Below, one piece after another: positions 1 through 9,803 of a stretch of 64,000 nucleotides of DNA. The notes beneath the pieces are model-generated. The model had not been told where the DNA came from. It did not search any database and saw only the letters and a list, made by a program, of their open reading frames with translations. Numbering within the stretch: position 1 is the first letter of the stretch; the number at the start of each line of letters is the position of its first letter. The stretch is from Haematococcus lacustris. Taxonomy: Eukaryota > Chlorophyta > Chlorophyceae > Chlamydomonadales > Haematococcaceae. The position numbers and the translations under genes are program-made. Location of the stretch: contig JASKMD010000007.1 of assembly GCA_030144725.1 (NCBI GenBank), forward strand, positions 8,605,568 to 8,669,567, written 5' to 3'.

Positions 1-813
1 TCAGTCACACAACACCACACCATGACCGAATCTGGACTCGTCTCCTGTATGAGTTATACTCCCCTACATGCCATCCACCTGCGTACAAAGTTTCATTGCT
101 CAACAGCCACCCCACAGTGGTGTTCTGGGAGGGGTGGGTTGGGAGGGGTGGGCTAGCAGGGGGTGTGCTTGGGGAGGGGGCGAGGGGAAGGGCTGGGAGG
201 GGGTGGGCAGGCTCAATGAGGTGGGCTCCTGCAATGATGGGTAAAGGGGGGGCGGGCATGGTGAGTCGTTGCATGCCGTGGCCTTAAACCTGCCTAGTGA
301 ACATGATGTAACTTCAAAGCTGTCAAACAGATAGAGGCCTAAGCTGTTTGTTGTGCGGTTTGTTTCAATAGATGCGCTAATGGGTCAAGAACAAATAAAA
401 TGTAGCCATTTTCTTGTTGGTGCAGCGAGTGCAACACAGTGGAGGACACAGTGGAGGAGGGGGGGTGTAACCCGGTGATACCTTAGTGTGCGCCGACCCA
501 AATGGTGTATTTGGCGGAAGCGAGTACATTTTATATGTTCCAAACACCCCGTCAAGGTGCCCTGCACGCCCGGCAGGCATCGCGTTGGGTGTTGGCCGGA
601 CATTCCATTTGTGCACAACCAGCTCACTACGCTAAGTAGATGGGGTCACAGCGATGTGGCTCACCGTGCCAAGGAGACCCATATCGCCGCTGTGATTTGT
701 TCGCGGGCGCATGTGGCAGTACGCGAGCAAAGACTCCAATGGCTTGCGCTGATTGTCAGATGACGCGCATTGATGTGCAGCTACCGATGTGACACACGCT
801 ATCGGAAACAGTA

Positions 814-872
814 CAGTATTACAGTAGTAGAAAAAGATGCAGTATTACAGTAGTAGAAAAAGATGCAGTATT
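814..872. repeat. 26-bp tandem repeat, 2.3 copies
   Basis: The unit begins cagtattacagtagtagaa and repeats at 814 and 840, followed by a third partial copy at 866. It is AT-richer than its surroundings. Confidence 0.9.
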
Positions 873-962
873 GAGAGAGTACTTGCATGCATTTTACCAA
901 CCCCATGTTGGGAGCGCCTGACTACCAGCCCCTTTGGCCCTCACTAATGTCTCCATCTGAGC

Positions 963-1000
963 CGGACCACTAGGGACCGTTAGTGGGCAATAGTGGTCCG
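963..1000. repeat. 10-bp perfect hairpin
   Basis: CGGACCACTA at 963-972 is the reverse complement of TAGTGGTCCG at 991-1000, with an 18-nt loop. The loop starts with a TAGGGACCGT-like phrase similar to the termini of the small inverted-repeat element at 12027-12157, so this may be a remnant of the same family (inference). Confidence 0.6.
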
Positions 1001-1159
1001 ACCCAAATGGTGTTTATGGGCTGTGTGGAGTATACCTGATGCACATGGACATAGTGCATGAGTGCCTACCACCTACACTATTGCCTGACCACGAGGGCTG
1101 TTGTGTAGAGTTGGCATGAAGAACACGCACTGATTGTAAGCTGAAAACAGCTGAAGTAG

Positions 1160-1690
1160 CTACTGTGCCACAGCGGGCTGCTGCTGTTGTTGCTGTTGCT
1201 GGGGCTTGAATGGCTTGTCTCGCAACCGCTTGTAGCCCAGGCCAAGGTACTCCTTGCCCTCGGCTGGCAGAGCTGTCCGCTTAAGCCACCAGCACAGCTC
1301 CAGCGGGCGCCACCTGCTCTCCCCAACGCGCTGCATGTTTAGCGCTGCATTGCAGTCCCTGTCCAGCCACCTGCCAGGCTGTGGTGCTGGCTTGGCTCTG
1401 GCTGCCTTGCCCTGGGCCTTGCCTCTGTCCTTTGTAGGCTGGGTGGGCTCAGTTGCCGGCTCAGCTGCCTGCTCAGCTTTGGTGCTTGGCTCGCGGGGGA
1501 GTGCTAGGCCCAGGCTCTGAGGCTGCTGGCTGTGTGCCTTTCTGGCTGCTGCATGGGGCCGGTGGGGGCTTGCGAGGGGCCACTACCGGGCACCACATCA
1601 GGCCCCAGACTGGCTGATCACGCTGCTGGCTCCAGGCTGGGCGCAGCAGGCGGTGTTCCACCTGCCCTGCTGGGGGCTTCCAGTCTGCAC
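1160..1690 (-). pseudogene. Fanzor (TnpB-like nuclease) C-terminal relic A
   Basis: On the minus strand the frame reads EHRLLRPAWS and then GLMWCPVV, the segment between RuvC-II and RuvC-III in Fanzor/TnpB proteins. A low-complexity linker follows. After a frameshift near 1490-1500 comes the RuvC-III signature [18 protein letters not shown] and a C-terminus ending at a TAG (1162-1160). The DRD-x-NAALN motif is the established third RuvC acidic motif of this family. RuvC-I and RuvC-II are absent, so this is a fragment of an RNA-guided-nuclease-like gene and cannot be active. The relic at 1741-2220 lies head to head with it on the other strand. The peptide closely resembles the relic at 34846-35112. 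Confidence 0.7.
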
Positions 1691-1740
1691 GCCTGTACCC
1701 TGTACCTGGACCCTGGCCCGCAGACTGGGTACCCCCAGCA

Positions 1741-2220
1741 GGTCAGGTCAACCAGCGGCGGTTGCGCCCAGCTTGGAGCCTGCGGCATGCTAAGGATGCG
1801 GGGCCTGCGGGGCCCAACCCCCCTCCCCCTCCCCCAGCTCAGCACGCACCTGTCCAGGACCCCCCTGCCCCTGCCCAGGACCCCCATGCCCCTCCCCCGG
1901 CCCAGGACCCCCCACCCCCTCCTCCAGCGCAGGAGCCACCCCCACCAGCTCAGGACCAGCCCCCTGCCCTGGCCCCACCTGGCCCAGTGCCACCACCCCA
2001 GGCCCCCACATGGGGCAGGCGGCTGGACCGGGACACCAACCCGTGCCTGAACTTCCATCGCATTGGGAAGAGCGTGCAGCGCCCCCTGGAGCTGTGCAGG
2101 TATGAGGGCCTGAAGGCTTTGCCCCCCATTGGCAGGGAGTACCAGCAGGGCTACAAGCGGGTCAATGACCGGCTACCCAAGGGCAGGCAGCGGCTGCACC
2201 GAGCTGCAGAGTACCGCTGA
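1741..2220 (+). pseudogene. Fanzor C-terminal relic B
   Basis: The frame begins with QVNQRRLRPAWSLRHAKDA, the same R-L-x-R-P-A-W-S block seen in relic A. A Pro/Gln/Ala-rich stretch then replaces the zinc-ribbon region. The RuvC-III-like block RRLDRDTNPCLNFHRIGKS follows, and the C-terminus ends at TGA (2218-2220). The usual NAALN is NPCLN here, a variant that may be inactive. No RuvC-I or RuvC-II segment precedes it in this window. It is a decayed or 5'-truncated TnpB-type nuclease, divergent from relic A. Downstream at about 2287-2320 is a copy of a motif shared with the other relics. Confidence 0.65.
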
Positions 2221-2849
2221 GGCATTGATGGCCGGGCCAGCAACAATGCATAGGCCCTAGTAGTTTACACAAGCGTTAGCCTTACAAAAGCACTTAAGCT
2301 GTTAGCTTGATGTGGTGCTCAGTGGTCAAGGGGGATTAGCCCCAGGAAAGAGTGCCATCGATGTGGAGTTTGCATTCATCAAGGGTGCGACCGAGGATGC
2401 CTTAACTTGATTGGAGTAGCTGAGTCGAGCATGTTGTTCCTTGTTGAGTGAGTTTTGTTTAACTGACTCCTGCTCCCACCCATGAAGTAGCACTGACTGC
2501 CTGGGTGACGCCAGGGTACAAAAATTACAGGATAGATAACCACTCACTGCACCATCTCGCACTCACATCATGACACACTCACATCATGACTCACACTGAG
2601 TGCACCATCTACCCTTCCATCATCTACAATCTAACGTACAACGTGAGCTTCCATGATGACTACATGTTAGCAATAGCTAGCTCATGCCAGACTTAGACTT
2701 GGTGGCTGGGCAGGGCCAGTTAAGCCACACTGCACCACTAGCAGGCCTCACAGCTGACCCTGTCATGCCTGGCATCCCACGCCCCTCCTTCAGCAGCAGC
2801 AGCCCTGTCTCCTAGCCCCTGCTGGCTAGCGTCACAGCGCCTCACATCC
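2221..2849. other. intergenic stretch, no gene recognised
   Basis: No coding sequence is supported. It includes a short region with repeated cacatcatgac phrases near 2566-2590. Confidence 0.4.
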
Positions 2850-2962
2850 ATTGCCGCCCTATGTGCCCTGTCTGCCTGGGTCCAGGCCTGCTGGTGGGCA
2901 GTAGGGTTGGGCATGGCTGGAGGGTGCAGGTCAGGGTGTGGGTGCAGGAGCTCAAGGGGGCT
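2850..2962 (-). repeat. 113-bp inverted repeat, left arm
   Basis: This is the reverse complement of 8834-8946 with the same length. The two arms bracket the LINE. Both arms translate to the same peptide (ELLHPHPDLHPPAMPNPTAH...), but no function is recognised. Immediately next to it, 2961-3022 holds a roughly 36-bp direct duplication (unit ttccttgaccctcttcctct...). Confidence 0.85.
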
Positions 2963-3186
2963 TCCTTGACCCTCTTCCTCTGACTCCCAGAGAGCTTCCT
3001 TGACCCTCTTCCTCTGACTTTCTCTGATCACAGCCCCACTAAGTAGGCTATTCCCGACACAACGCGACCCGATCTCTCAGCACCCCCGCCCGCCCCGGCA
3101 TTGGTGCACATCAGCCCGAGCAGCCCGCTAGCTTCGCGTTGATGAGCTACACCGCCCTGCGCAAGAATCGCTGTAAAATTCCTAAA

Positions 3187-3300
3187 GACCGTGCAAGCCG
3201 CAAGCCGCAAGCCGCAAGCCGCAAGCAGTAGTGCAAGCCGCAAGCCGCAAGCCGTGCAAGCCGTGCAAGCCGCAAGCCATAAGCCGCAAGCCGCATTTGC
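3187..3300. repeat. (caagccg)n satellite at the LINE 5' end
   Basis: Degenerate tandem repeats of caagccg, with a caagccgtg variant, lie just upstream of LINE ORF1. They may belong to the element's 5' UTR (inference). Confidence 0.75.
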
Positions 3301-3344
3301 GGCGCCTCCAGCAGTTACCTGTGCTATTCAGCCCCGCGCCTGAC

Positions 3345-5246
3345 ATGGCCAAACCTACCCCCCTCAGCAACTCCTTCGCTGCCCTCGCCTCTTTCAGGCC
3401 TCGGTCTCACCCCCCCACAGAGCAGTCAGCGGCAACAGCAGCCCGGGGTGCCGACCACTTCACTCTGGAGGAGGCAGCTCGCATTGCTCTATCTGAGCAG
3501 CTGACAGAGCGTTTTCTCAACGAGCAGCGGGAGCAGCACCAGCGGCAGCAGCACCAGCAACAGCAGCAGCAGCAGCACCAACAGCAGCAACAGCAGCAGC
3601 AGCAGCAGCAGCAGGAGCAGCAGCAACAGCAGGAGCAGCAGCAGCCAACTGGGGCAGGGGCCTCACCAATAACTGAGGCCCGGCTCCAGGAGGTACTGGC
3701 GCGAACTCTGACACAGACTCTGACACAGACGCTGCAGCAGACAGTCATGCCGCAGCTAACTGCCATCAACAAATCTATCGAGACAGTCAAGAGCGAGTTG
3801 CAGATTGTTCAATATGACGTAGCCAAACTGAGTGTGGCGCACATTGAGCTAGAGGGAGAAACGAGGGAGGTGCGGGCAGAGATGGCCTCAGTGGAGCAGC
3901 GCTGCAGCGTGCAGCTGGCAGCAATGGCCTTCAACATCCAGCTAGCAACAGAGCAGCGCAGCAATGCGGGGGTGGTGGTCTTCTTTGCCCCCCGCCCTGA
4001 TGAGGTAGCCATCAAGGCTCTGTGCACCAGCGTCGGCGTCACTGATGCCCGGGTGATGCACTCTAGCCCGACTATCGCTAAGGTCAGTGTCGGCTCCCAT
4101 GCCTCAGCCCTCAGCGTTCTGGCTGCTGCCCAGCAGGCCGCACTCCCAGCAGACCTGGGGAAGGGTCCGCTACAGCGGGTCGTGTGGCCAGCTCGCCGTC
4201 AGCTGCAGGCAGTTGTAGATAAGAGCAGTGTGCGATCCCCTGTACATGGCATGCGCTTTGAGTGCAACAAATCACGCACAGCCATCATCACCACCTGGAA
4301 GGGGAAGCAGATTACCTACCCCCTGTTTGTCCACCTCAGCAACCTCAGCAAGCCAGACCTGAAGAGCATGGATGAGTGCAGCATCGAGGCAGCCTGTGAG
4401 TATGCGGCTGCGGACCAGCCTGCAGCTTTTCTCCTACCAAGGTCCCTCGCCACCCATCAACAGCAGCAGCAGCATCAACAGCAGCAGCAGGGTGCGACAG
4501 CGGCTGCCGCAGCAATGGAAGAGGACAACCAGCCTGCAGATCCTAACCCTCCCCCGCCCCCCCCTAATCAGGCGCAGCGCAGGGCAGCAGCAGCAGCAGC
4601 AGGGGGTCCTGACCGGGCACCAGCCGGCAAGGCTGCAGGGAAGACAGCTGTGCCGGGCAGCCGCCCCGCCTCGCCTAACCAGGTGCAGCGCAATGCAGCA
4701 GCAGCAGCAGGGGGTCCTAATCGGGCACCAGCCGGCAAGGCTGCAGGGAAGACAGCTGTGCCGGGCAGCCGCCCCGCCTCGCCTAACCAGGTGCAGCGCA
4801 ATGCAGCAACAGCAACAGCAGCAGCAGCAGGGGGATCGAACCAGGCACCAGCTGGCAAGGCTCCGGGGACGACAGCTGCACCGGGCAGCCGCCCCGCCTC
4901 GCCTAACCAGGTGCAGCGCAATGCAGCAGCTGCAGCAGCAGCAGCAGGCCCCAGCCAGACAACAACCAAGACTGTGGCACCAGGTCGCCCCACCCTGCCC
5001 AACCAGACACAGCGCAATGCAGCAGCAACAGCAGCAGCCCTCAGCCATCTGCCCCCCCCCCCGCCCTTCCCCCAAGGGGGGGGCGGCCACTCGGCCCCTG
5101 GCTCACCAACCAAGAGCCGCCCACTCTCTCCCCCTTTGGGGAATCACCGCACAAGACATCAAGCGGGGTTGGGTGCGTCTGGGGAGACCCCTACGGGTAA
5201 GCTCAGGGCGGTGGGGGCTCAGGGCGTGGGAGAGGGTCGGGGCTAG
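3345..5246 (+). CDS. LINE ORF1 protein (Gag-like, RNA-binding)
   Basis: This protein of about 633 residues starts at the first in-frame ATG (MAKPTPLSNSF); the frame itself is open from 3231. Residues about 60-100 are almost pure Gln from a CAG tract. A heptad-like region (ETVKSELQIVQYDVAKLSV... then EVRAEMASVEQRCSV) is probably coiled coil. A folded domain of about 130 residues follows (VVVFFAPRPDEVAIKAL... to VHLSNLSKPDLKSM); it could be RRM-like, as in other LINE ORF1 proteins. The C-terminal third contains four tandem copies of a unit of about 36-43 residues (NQVQRNAAAAAGG...APAGKAAGKTA). It presumably coats element RNA. The stop is a single TAG, after which the same frame runs into ORF2. 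Confidence 0.65.
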   Translation: MAKPTPLSNSFAALASFRPRSHPPTEQSAATAARGADHFTLEEAARIALSEQLTERFLNEQREQHQRQQHQQQQQQQHQQQQQQQQQQQQEQQQQQEQQQPTGAGASPITEARLQEVLARTLTQTLTQTLQQTVMPQLTAINKSIETVKSELQIVQYDVAKLSVAHIELEGETREVRAEMASVEQRCSVQLAAMAFNIQLATEQRSNAGVVVFFAPRPDEVAIKALCTSVGVTDARVMHSSPTIAKVSVGSHASALSVLAAAQQAALPADLGKGPLQRVVWPARRQLQAVVDKSSVRSPVHGMRFECNKSRTAIITTWKGKQITYPLFVHLSNLSKPDLKSMDECSIEAACEYAAADQPAAFLLPRSLATHQQQQQHQQQQQGATAAAAAMEEDNQPADPNPPPPPPNQAQRRAAAAAAGGPDRAPAGKAAGKTAVPGSRPASPNQVQRNAAAAAGGPNRAPAGKAAGKTAVPGSRPASPNQVQRNAATATAAAAGGSNQAPAGKAPGTTAAPGSRPASPNQVQRNAAAAAAAAGPSQTTTKTVAPGRPTLPNQTQRNAAATAAALSHLPPPPPFPQGGGGHSAPGSPTKSRPLSPPLGNHRTRHQAGLGASGETPTGKLRAVGAQGVGEGRG

Positions 5247-8200
5247 GGACTCGCCCCCCGAGAGCTCAGGTTAGCGGTCCACAATGTGAATGGCCTTAAG
5301 CATGACACTACCTCAGTCAAGTTCACAGCCATTAGGAGGCTGGTGGCCGAGCATGATGTCATCGCTCTGTGCGAGACACGCAGCAATAGGATAGCGGAGT
5401 TCATGCAGCATGCGCCCACCCATAGTGCCTTTCACACATCTGTTTCACGCCAGGGGGTGCCGGGTCAGGGGGTGGCCATTCTGCTGCGCAAGGAGCTAGC
5501 CAGGCACGCCAGGCTCTGGCGCACCAGCAGTGCCATGCAACTGCTTTGGGTCAGGCTGGCAGGGTGTGTGTGTGGGCTTGAGGGTGATGTGTTGCTGGGT
5601 GTGGGCTACATACCCCCCGCCCACAATGTCTCCGAGCACTTCAACCACTTGCTGCTAGAGCTCCAGGAGGCTACATCACACACACCACATGTCCTCCTGA
5701 TGGGTGACCTGAACTCTCACTTAGGCAAGCTTAGCGAGTTAGGTGACCTCCATGGCTGGTCCATGCAGCATCCGGAGCTTTGCGTGCCTAGGATTGGCCC
5801 GGCCAAGTCTAACCAAGCGGGCAGGGAGTTGATTGACGTGCTATCAGCTACAGGCCTTGTTGCCACCACCGGTAGGGGACATGGGGACATGGGACAGCGC
5901 ACCTGCAGAGCTAGCACTCGCACGGAGCACATCATCATGAGTGAGTCTGTGTACTCTTTGAGCCACACTTCTTCCTTCCCGGACGCTTGCCATGAGTTTG
6001 ACCACTCCCCCATTACCCTGTCTCTCAAGGCACCAGCACAAGCCACTACACCCATCCACACCTGCAATGATGACTGCCACACTGGCCCACAGTTCCAATG
6101 GAAGCCAGATCATGCTGCTCGGTATGTGGGTGCCCTTATCGACTTGGAAGAGGAGGTCATGGCTGTCAAGCAGGCTGTTGAGCAGGGCACACACCCTGAC
6201 TCCATCAACCGCTTTGTGCATGACATCATATCACGGGCTGCGGGCAGTGCGGGGATGCTTAAGCCAAGGCTCTGCCCACTAGCACGTGTTGACAAGCACA
6301 CCACAGTTAAGCCTGCCTGGTTTGACCGGTCATGCAAGGAGGCTAAAGCCGCACTCTGGCAGGCTCTGCGTAGCGGGGAGGCCTTGCACCTTTACAGGGC
6401 TAGAAAGCAGGCCTATAGGAGGCTGGTTGCTAGAGCTAAGTCTGCGTGGTCCAAGCCTAGAGCTGCCAAGCTTCTAGACATGCTCAAGCACAACCCTGGG
6501 GATGCACTCAAGATGCTCCGAGTCAAGCACGCACGCCAGCAGTCCATGGTTCCCATCGACAAGTGGCATCAGCATCTGCAGGCCTATTTCACAACCACTA
6601 ATACGACACATGACGCACCCGATGTGATCCCTGAGCCAGCTAGGACCAGGCAAGCTGTGCCTGCCCATTTGCAAGCCGTCCCTCTTGGGAGAGGCAGACT
6701 TCACTCTGTCCCTGCCCCTGCCCCTGTCACAACACATCCACCTGCCTATGAGCTGCCCCATCTTGACAACATCACATCTATTGTTCAAGCACAACTACGT
6801 GATCTCAACAATGACACAGCACCTGGTCTGGATGGGCTCCCAGCCCCCTTTATCAAGCACGCCCGCACAGTTGAGGAGGGTGTTACCACATACTTGTTGC
6901 TCCCTCTGCTTGCCACATGGTTTCACAGCATGATGCGCACCGGGATTATTCCAGCGGCTTGGAAGGTAGCTAGAATCAGCCCCCTCTTCAAGGACACAGA
7001 CCCCACAGACCCCAACAAGTACAGAATGCTTGCTGTGAGTAGTGTGTTGTACCGCCTGTATGCTAACGTCTTGCGGCACGTGCTGACTGCCTGGTGCATG
7101 ACACACAAAGTGCTGCCAGCTGAGCAGTTTGGGTTCATCCCGGGACGCAGCACCATGCAACCCATGTTCATTCTGCGCCATCTTGTCCACGCTCAAAAGG
7201 CTAGCGCAGATGCCAAGCACCGTAAGCTCTTCACTGCCTTCATTGACTTCAAACAGGCCTATGACCACATACCTCGACAACAATTGTGGGAGCACTTGCG
7301 GGTTGGGATCAAGCTGCCACAGCCCTTGCTTGCCTGCCTGGAGGGTCTGTATAGGGATGACAACTATGTGCTGATAGATGGCCCCCACCGCACCCCCCCT
7401 GTGACTCCTGACCAAGGTGTCAAGCAAGGCTGCCCCATCAGCCCACTCCTGTTTGCTCTCTATGTTCACGACATTAGTAAGGAGTTCCTAGGCCCTGTTG
7501 ATGCTGTGAGGGTGCAAGGCACACCTGTCACCCACTTCATGTATGCTGATGACCTGACCCTGGTGAGCACCTCGCCCCACGGGCTGCAGCGGTTGGTCTG
7601 CCAGCTACAAGGCTTTGCAGATAGGAAACACCTTACAGTCAATGTGGGCAAGTCAAAGGTGATGGTTTTCAATGGCAACTCACAAACTGCAGCACCTTGC
7701 ATTGGGTACAAGCATGAGAACCTGCCTGTGGTGAGAGAGTTCAAGTACTTAGGCATGCATTTTAATCCCAGCGCCACCCCTGCTTTTGCTGCCACTCATA
7801 TGAGGGCTGGCATGTTCCTCGCCATGCGCCAAGCATGCAACCGTGCTAGAGAGTATGGGGTGCTGCATGATCCTTTTGCCCTGTGTCACGTCATCAGAGC
7901 GTTCGTGCTCCCCTTAGGGCTGTATGGCAGCCAGGTTTGGGGCACTGCTTTCCTTGGGCATGGTGTGCAACTCTCTAACCCAGTGCAAACACGCATGCTC
8001 AGCTTTCTCAGGTTTGCTGCCAGGGTTCGTAGCTCAGTGTCAGGGCTGATGGTGCTGCATGAGTTGGGGCAGCTGCCCCTCCAGCTTTACTGGTTTAGGG
8101 CTGCATGCAAGTTCTGGAACACTGCCAAACTATCCCACAGTGACCTGTTAATGAGGGTCATTAAGGCAGATGTGGAATTAGGGAGGAGTTGCCAGGCCAG

Positions 8201-8795
8201 CTGGAGTGCTCAGTTCCAGCTGGCCGCCAGAGAGCTGATGGGGGATGAGTTTACCCTGAGCCCGGACATGGTCCTAGGCACCAAGGCTATGGAAGTCAAG
8301 TGGCTCGAGAGGTGGGGGAGGCGTTGGGTTGGGTTTGAGGGAGACCCTAGACTGCCTGAGACGGTGCATCGGGAGAGATGCTCGTATGCTGCATGGTTCA
8401 AGCATGGGGACGGCATTGGCATCAATCACATGGCACCACACCTACTGAACAGACAGCTCTCTACAGAAGTTCGCACGAGCTTGACTAGGTTCAGGTTAGG
8501 CAACAGCGGTCTGGGGGTGGAGAAGGCTCGGTTTGAGGGGGTAACTTTCATTGATCGCACATGCACCAGATGCACAGAGGGGGTAGTGGATGACGCCATG
8601 CATTTCATCTTTGAGTGCACTGCCACGAGTTCCATCAGGGAGCAGCCGGAGTTTGCCATGACTTTACAGAACAATAATGAGAACTTGCATGACTTCATGT
8701 TGAGCCCATGTGCACCTTTGTTTGTGCACCTTGCTATGAAATGCGTTACAGAAAGTCCCGAACCCCTAGAGGGGGAGGGCGGCCTAGCAGCCTAA
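5247..8795 (+). CDS. LINE ORF2: endonuclease plus reverse transcriptase
   Basis: The frame is open from just after the ORF1 stop, and the protein starts ELRLAVHNVNGL, the typical beginning of an APE-type endonuclease. Endonuclease motifs visible are ALCETRSN, LMGDLNSHLG and DFDHSPITLSL. Reverse-transcriptase motifs follow: FIDFKQAYDHI, QGCPISPLLFALYV and the catalytic FMYADDLTLVS. Near the C-terminus CTRCTEGVVDDAMHFIFEC gives a CCHC-type zinc knuckle. It would nick target DNA and prime cDNA synthesis. No ATG lies between the ORF1 stop and the endonuclease N-terminus, so ORF2 is probably made by UAG read-through, reinitiation or a non-AUG start (for example GTG at 5286). The RT frame is uninterrupted, so this copy could be recent. 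Confidence 0.8.
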   Translation, partial: GLAPRELRLAVHNVNGLKHDTTSVKFTAIRRLVAEHDVIALCETRSNRIAEFMQHAPTHSAFHTSVSRQGVPGQGVAILLRKELARHARLWRTSSAMQLLWVRLAGCVCGLEGDVLLGVGYIPPAHNVSEHFNHLLLELQEATSHTPHVLLMGDLNSHLGKLSELGDLHGWSMQHPELCVPRIGPAKSNQAGRELIDVLSATGLVATTGRGHGDMGQRTCRASTRTEHIIMSESVYSLSHTSSFPDACHEFDHSPITLSLKAPAQATTPIHTCNDDCHTGPQFQWKPDHAARYVGALIDLEEEVMAVKQAVEQGTHPDSINRFVHDIISRAAGSAGMLKPRLCPLARVDKHTTVKPAWFDRSCKEAKAALWQALRSGEALHLYRARKQAYRRLVARAKSAWSKPRAAKLLDMLKHNPGDALKMLRVKHARQQSMVPIDKWHQHLQAYFTTTNTTHDAPDVIPEPARTRQAVPAHLQAVPLGRGRLHSVPAPAPVTTHPPAYELPHLDNITSIVQAQLRDLNNDTAPGLDGLPAPFIKHARTVEEGVTTYLLLPLLATWFHSMMRTGIIPAAWKVARISPLFKDTDPTDPNKYRMLAVSSVLYRLYANVLRHVLTAWCMTHKVLPAEQFGFIPGRSTMQPMFILRHLVHAQKASADAKHRKLFTAFIDFKQAYDHIPRQQLWEHLRVGIKLPQPLLACLEGLYRDDNYVLIDGPHRTPPVTPDQGVKQGCPISPLLFALYVHDISKEFLGPVDAVRVQGTPVTHFMYADDLTLVSTSPHGLQRLVCQLQGFADRKHLTVNVGKSKVMVFNGNSQTAAPCIGYKHENLPVVREFKYLGMHFNPSATPAFAATHMRAGMFLAMRQACNRAREYGVLHDPFALCHVIRAFVLPLGLYGSQVWGTAFLGHGVQLSNPVQTRMLSFLRFAARVRSSVSGLMVLHELGQLPLQLYWFRAACKFWNTAKLSHSDLLMRVIKADVELGRSCQASWSAQFQLAARELMGDEFTLSPDMVLGTKAMEVKWLERWGRRWVGFEGDPRLPETVHRERCSYAAWFKHGDGIGINHMAPHLLNRQLSTEVRTSLTRFRLGNSGLGVEKARFEGVTFIDRTCTRCTEGVVDDAMHFIFECTATSSIREQPEFAMTLQNNNENLHDFMLSPCAPLFVHLAMKCVTESPEPLEGEGGLAA

Positions 8796-8833
8796 CGGCT
8801 GACGGCTTAAGCGGTGTAAGCCACATCATCACC

Positions 8834-8946
8834 AGCCCCCTTGAGCTCCTGCACCCACACCCTGACCTGCACCCTCCAGCCATGCCCAACCCTACTGCCC
8901 ACCAGCAGGCCTGGACCCAGGCAGACAGGGCACATAGGGCGGCAAT
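8834..8946 (+). repeat. 113-bp inverted repeat, right arm
   Basis: Partner of 2850-2962. It begins 38 bp after the LINE ORF2 stop. Beyond the repeat the two flanks diverge (agcctatccc here, ggatgtgagg at the other arm). Confidence 0.85.
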
Positions 8947-9803
8947 AGCCTATCCCTAGCTGACCCTTTAGCAGGGCGAGGCACCTGGCTGTACCCTGCA
9001 GCTTTGTAGCGGGTGCTACATGTTGTGGCCTGGGTGCAGCCCTGCAGGACATGCCGTGTGATTTACACCCCGTCTTTGACAAGAGCCTGCATACAAGCGC
9101 TGTAACAGAAGCAACAGGGGAGCAGGGACCACCTCACACAATAATGCCTACAACATGAGCTACAACAAGGAGCAACCTCCCCTTAATGGCTCCATGTCAG
9201 CAACAACTGGCAACAAAGCCTTGCAACAACTGGCAACAAAGCCTAACAAAGCCTTGCTGGCAGGCAGGGCTAGTCAAACTGCACTGCACCACCAGTGGGA
9301 ACCTTAGCAAGCCCTGACCCCGCCCGGCACCCCACACCACTCCTTCTAGCAGCTGCCCTGCCGCACAACGCCTCACATCCATTGCCTGAGCTGCTGCAGC
9401 ATCTGCTGCTTCATGCCAGATGCTTCTTGCTAGATGGCACTTAGAAGGCTGCCAGCGAGCACTAGAGGTACCTGCGCCCGGAGCCGACCAGCAGCTGCCC
9501 CGCAGAGTTAAGTAGACAAATGTTCCAGTGCATGACACAGTTATACCTAGGGTGGATCCTATAGCCCTGCCCCTGATGCGCCTCAATGAGGCTGCCATGA
9601 GGCTGGCCAGGGCTAGTCAAGCAAGATTACACCCACAGCAACCCATTAAGCAGGAAAGCACAAGACGCTGGGCTTATCAGGACATTGGCCTTGCTCCTAG
9701 TTACACATGACCCGACCTGACACATCACCCAGTATGCAATACAGGGCCTGGCCTAACTATGCAAGGCTGATGACAGCTGTAGGCCCGCATCATAATGCAT
9801 GAC
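8947..9803. other. intergenic stretch, no gene recognised
   Basis: No supported coding sequence. A short phrase (cgcctcacatccattgcc) at about 9370 also occurs beside the left inverted repeat near 2840, so the region contains pieces of the same repeat family. Small direct repeats (caacaaagcctaacaaagcc) lie at about 9225-9255. Confidence 0.4.

Larger units (their letters stand above)
1..1103. other. intergenic stretch, no gene recognised
   Basis: I see no convincing coding sequence. Open frames here are short and lack recognisable motifs. The stretch holds a G-rich run (about 120-260), a 26-bp tandem repeat at 814-872, a hairpin at 963-1000, and two copies of a short phrase (gccgacccaaatggtgt and a close variant, near 493 and 998). 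The reading frame at 880-922 ends in a peptide resembling the end of an open frame at 52.86-52.91 kb (see findings). Confidence 0.5.
3187..8833 (+). mobile_element. APE-type LINE (non-LTR retrotransposon), nearly full length
   Basis: ORF1 with a coiled-coil/Q-rich and RNA-binding-like region is followed by ORF2 carrying an AP-endonuclease-type domain, a reverse transcriptase and a C-terminal CCHC motif. This is the standard order for L1/Jockey-like LINEs. No RNase H was noticed. Neither a poly(A) tail nor a target duplication could be fixed, so the limits given are approximate. 113-bp inverted repeats flank the whole unit. Confidence 0.75.

Noticed and set aside
4372..5274. Gln-rich plus-strand frame and several Cys/Ala-rich minus-strand frames
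   Set aside because: CAG-repeat shadows of LINE ORF1 in other frames.
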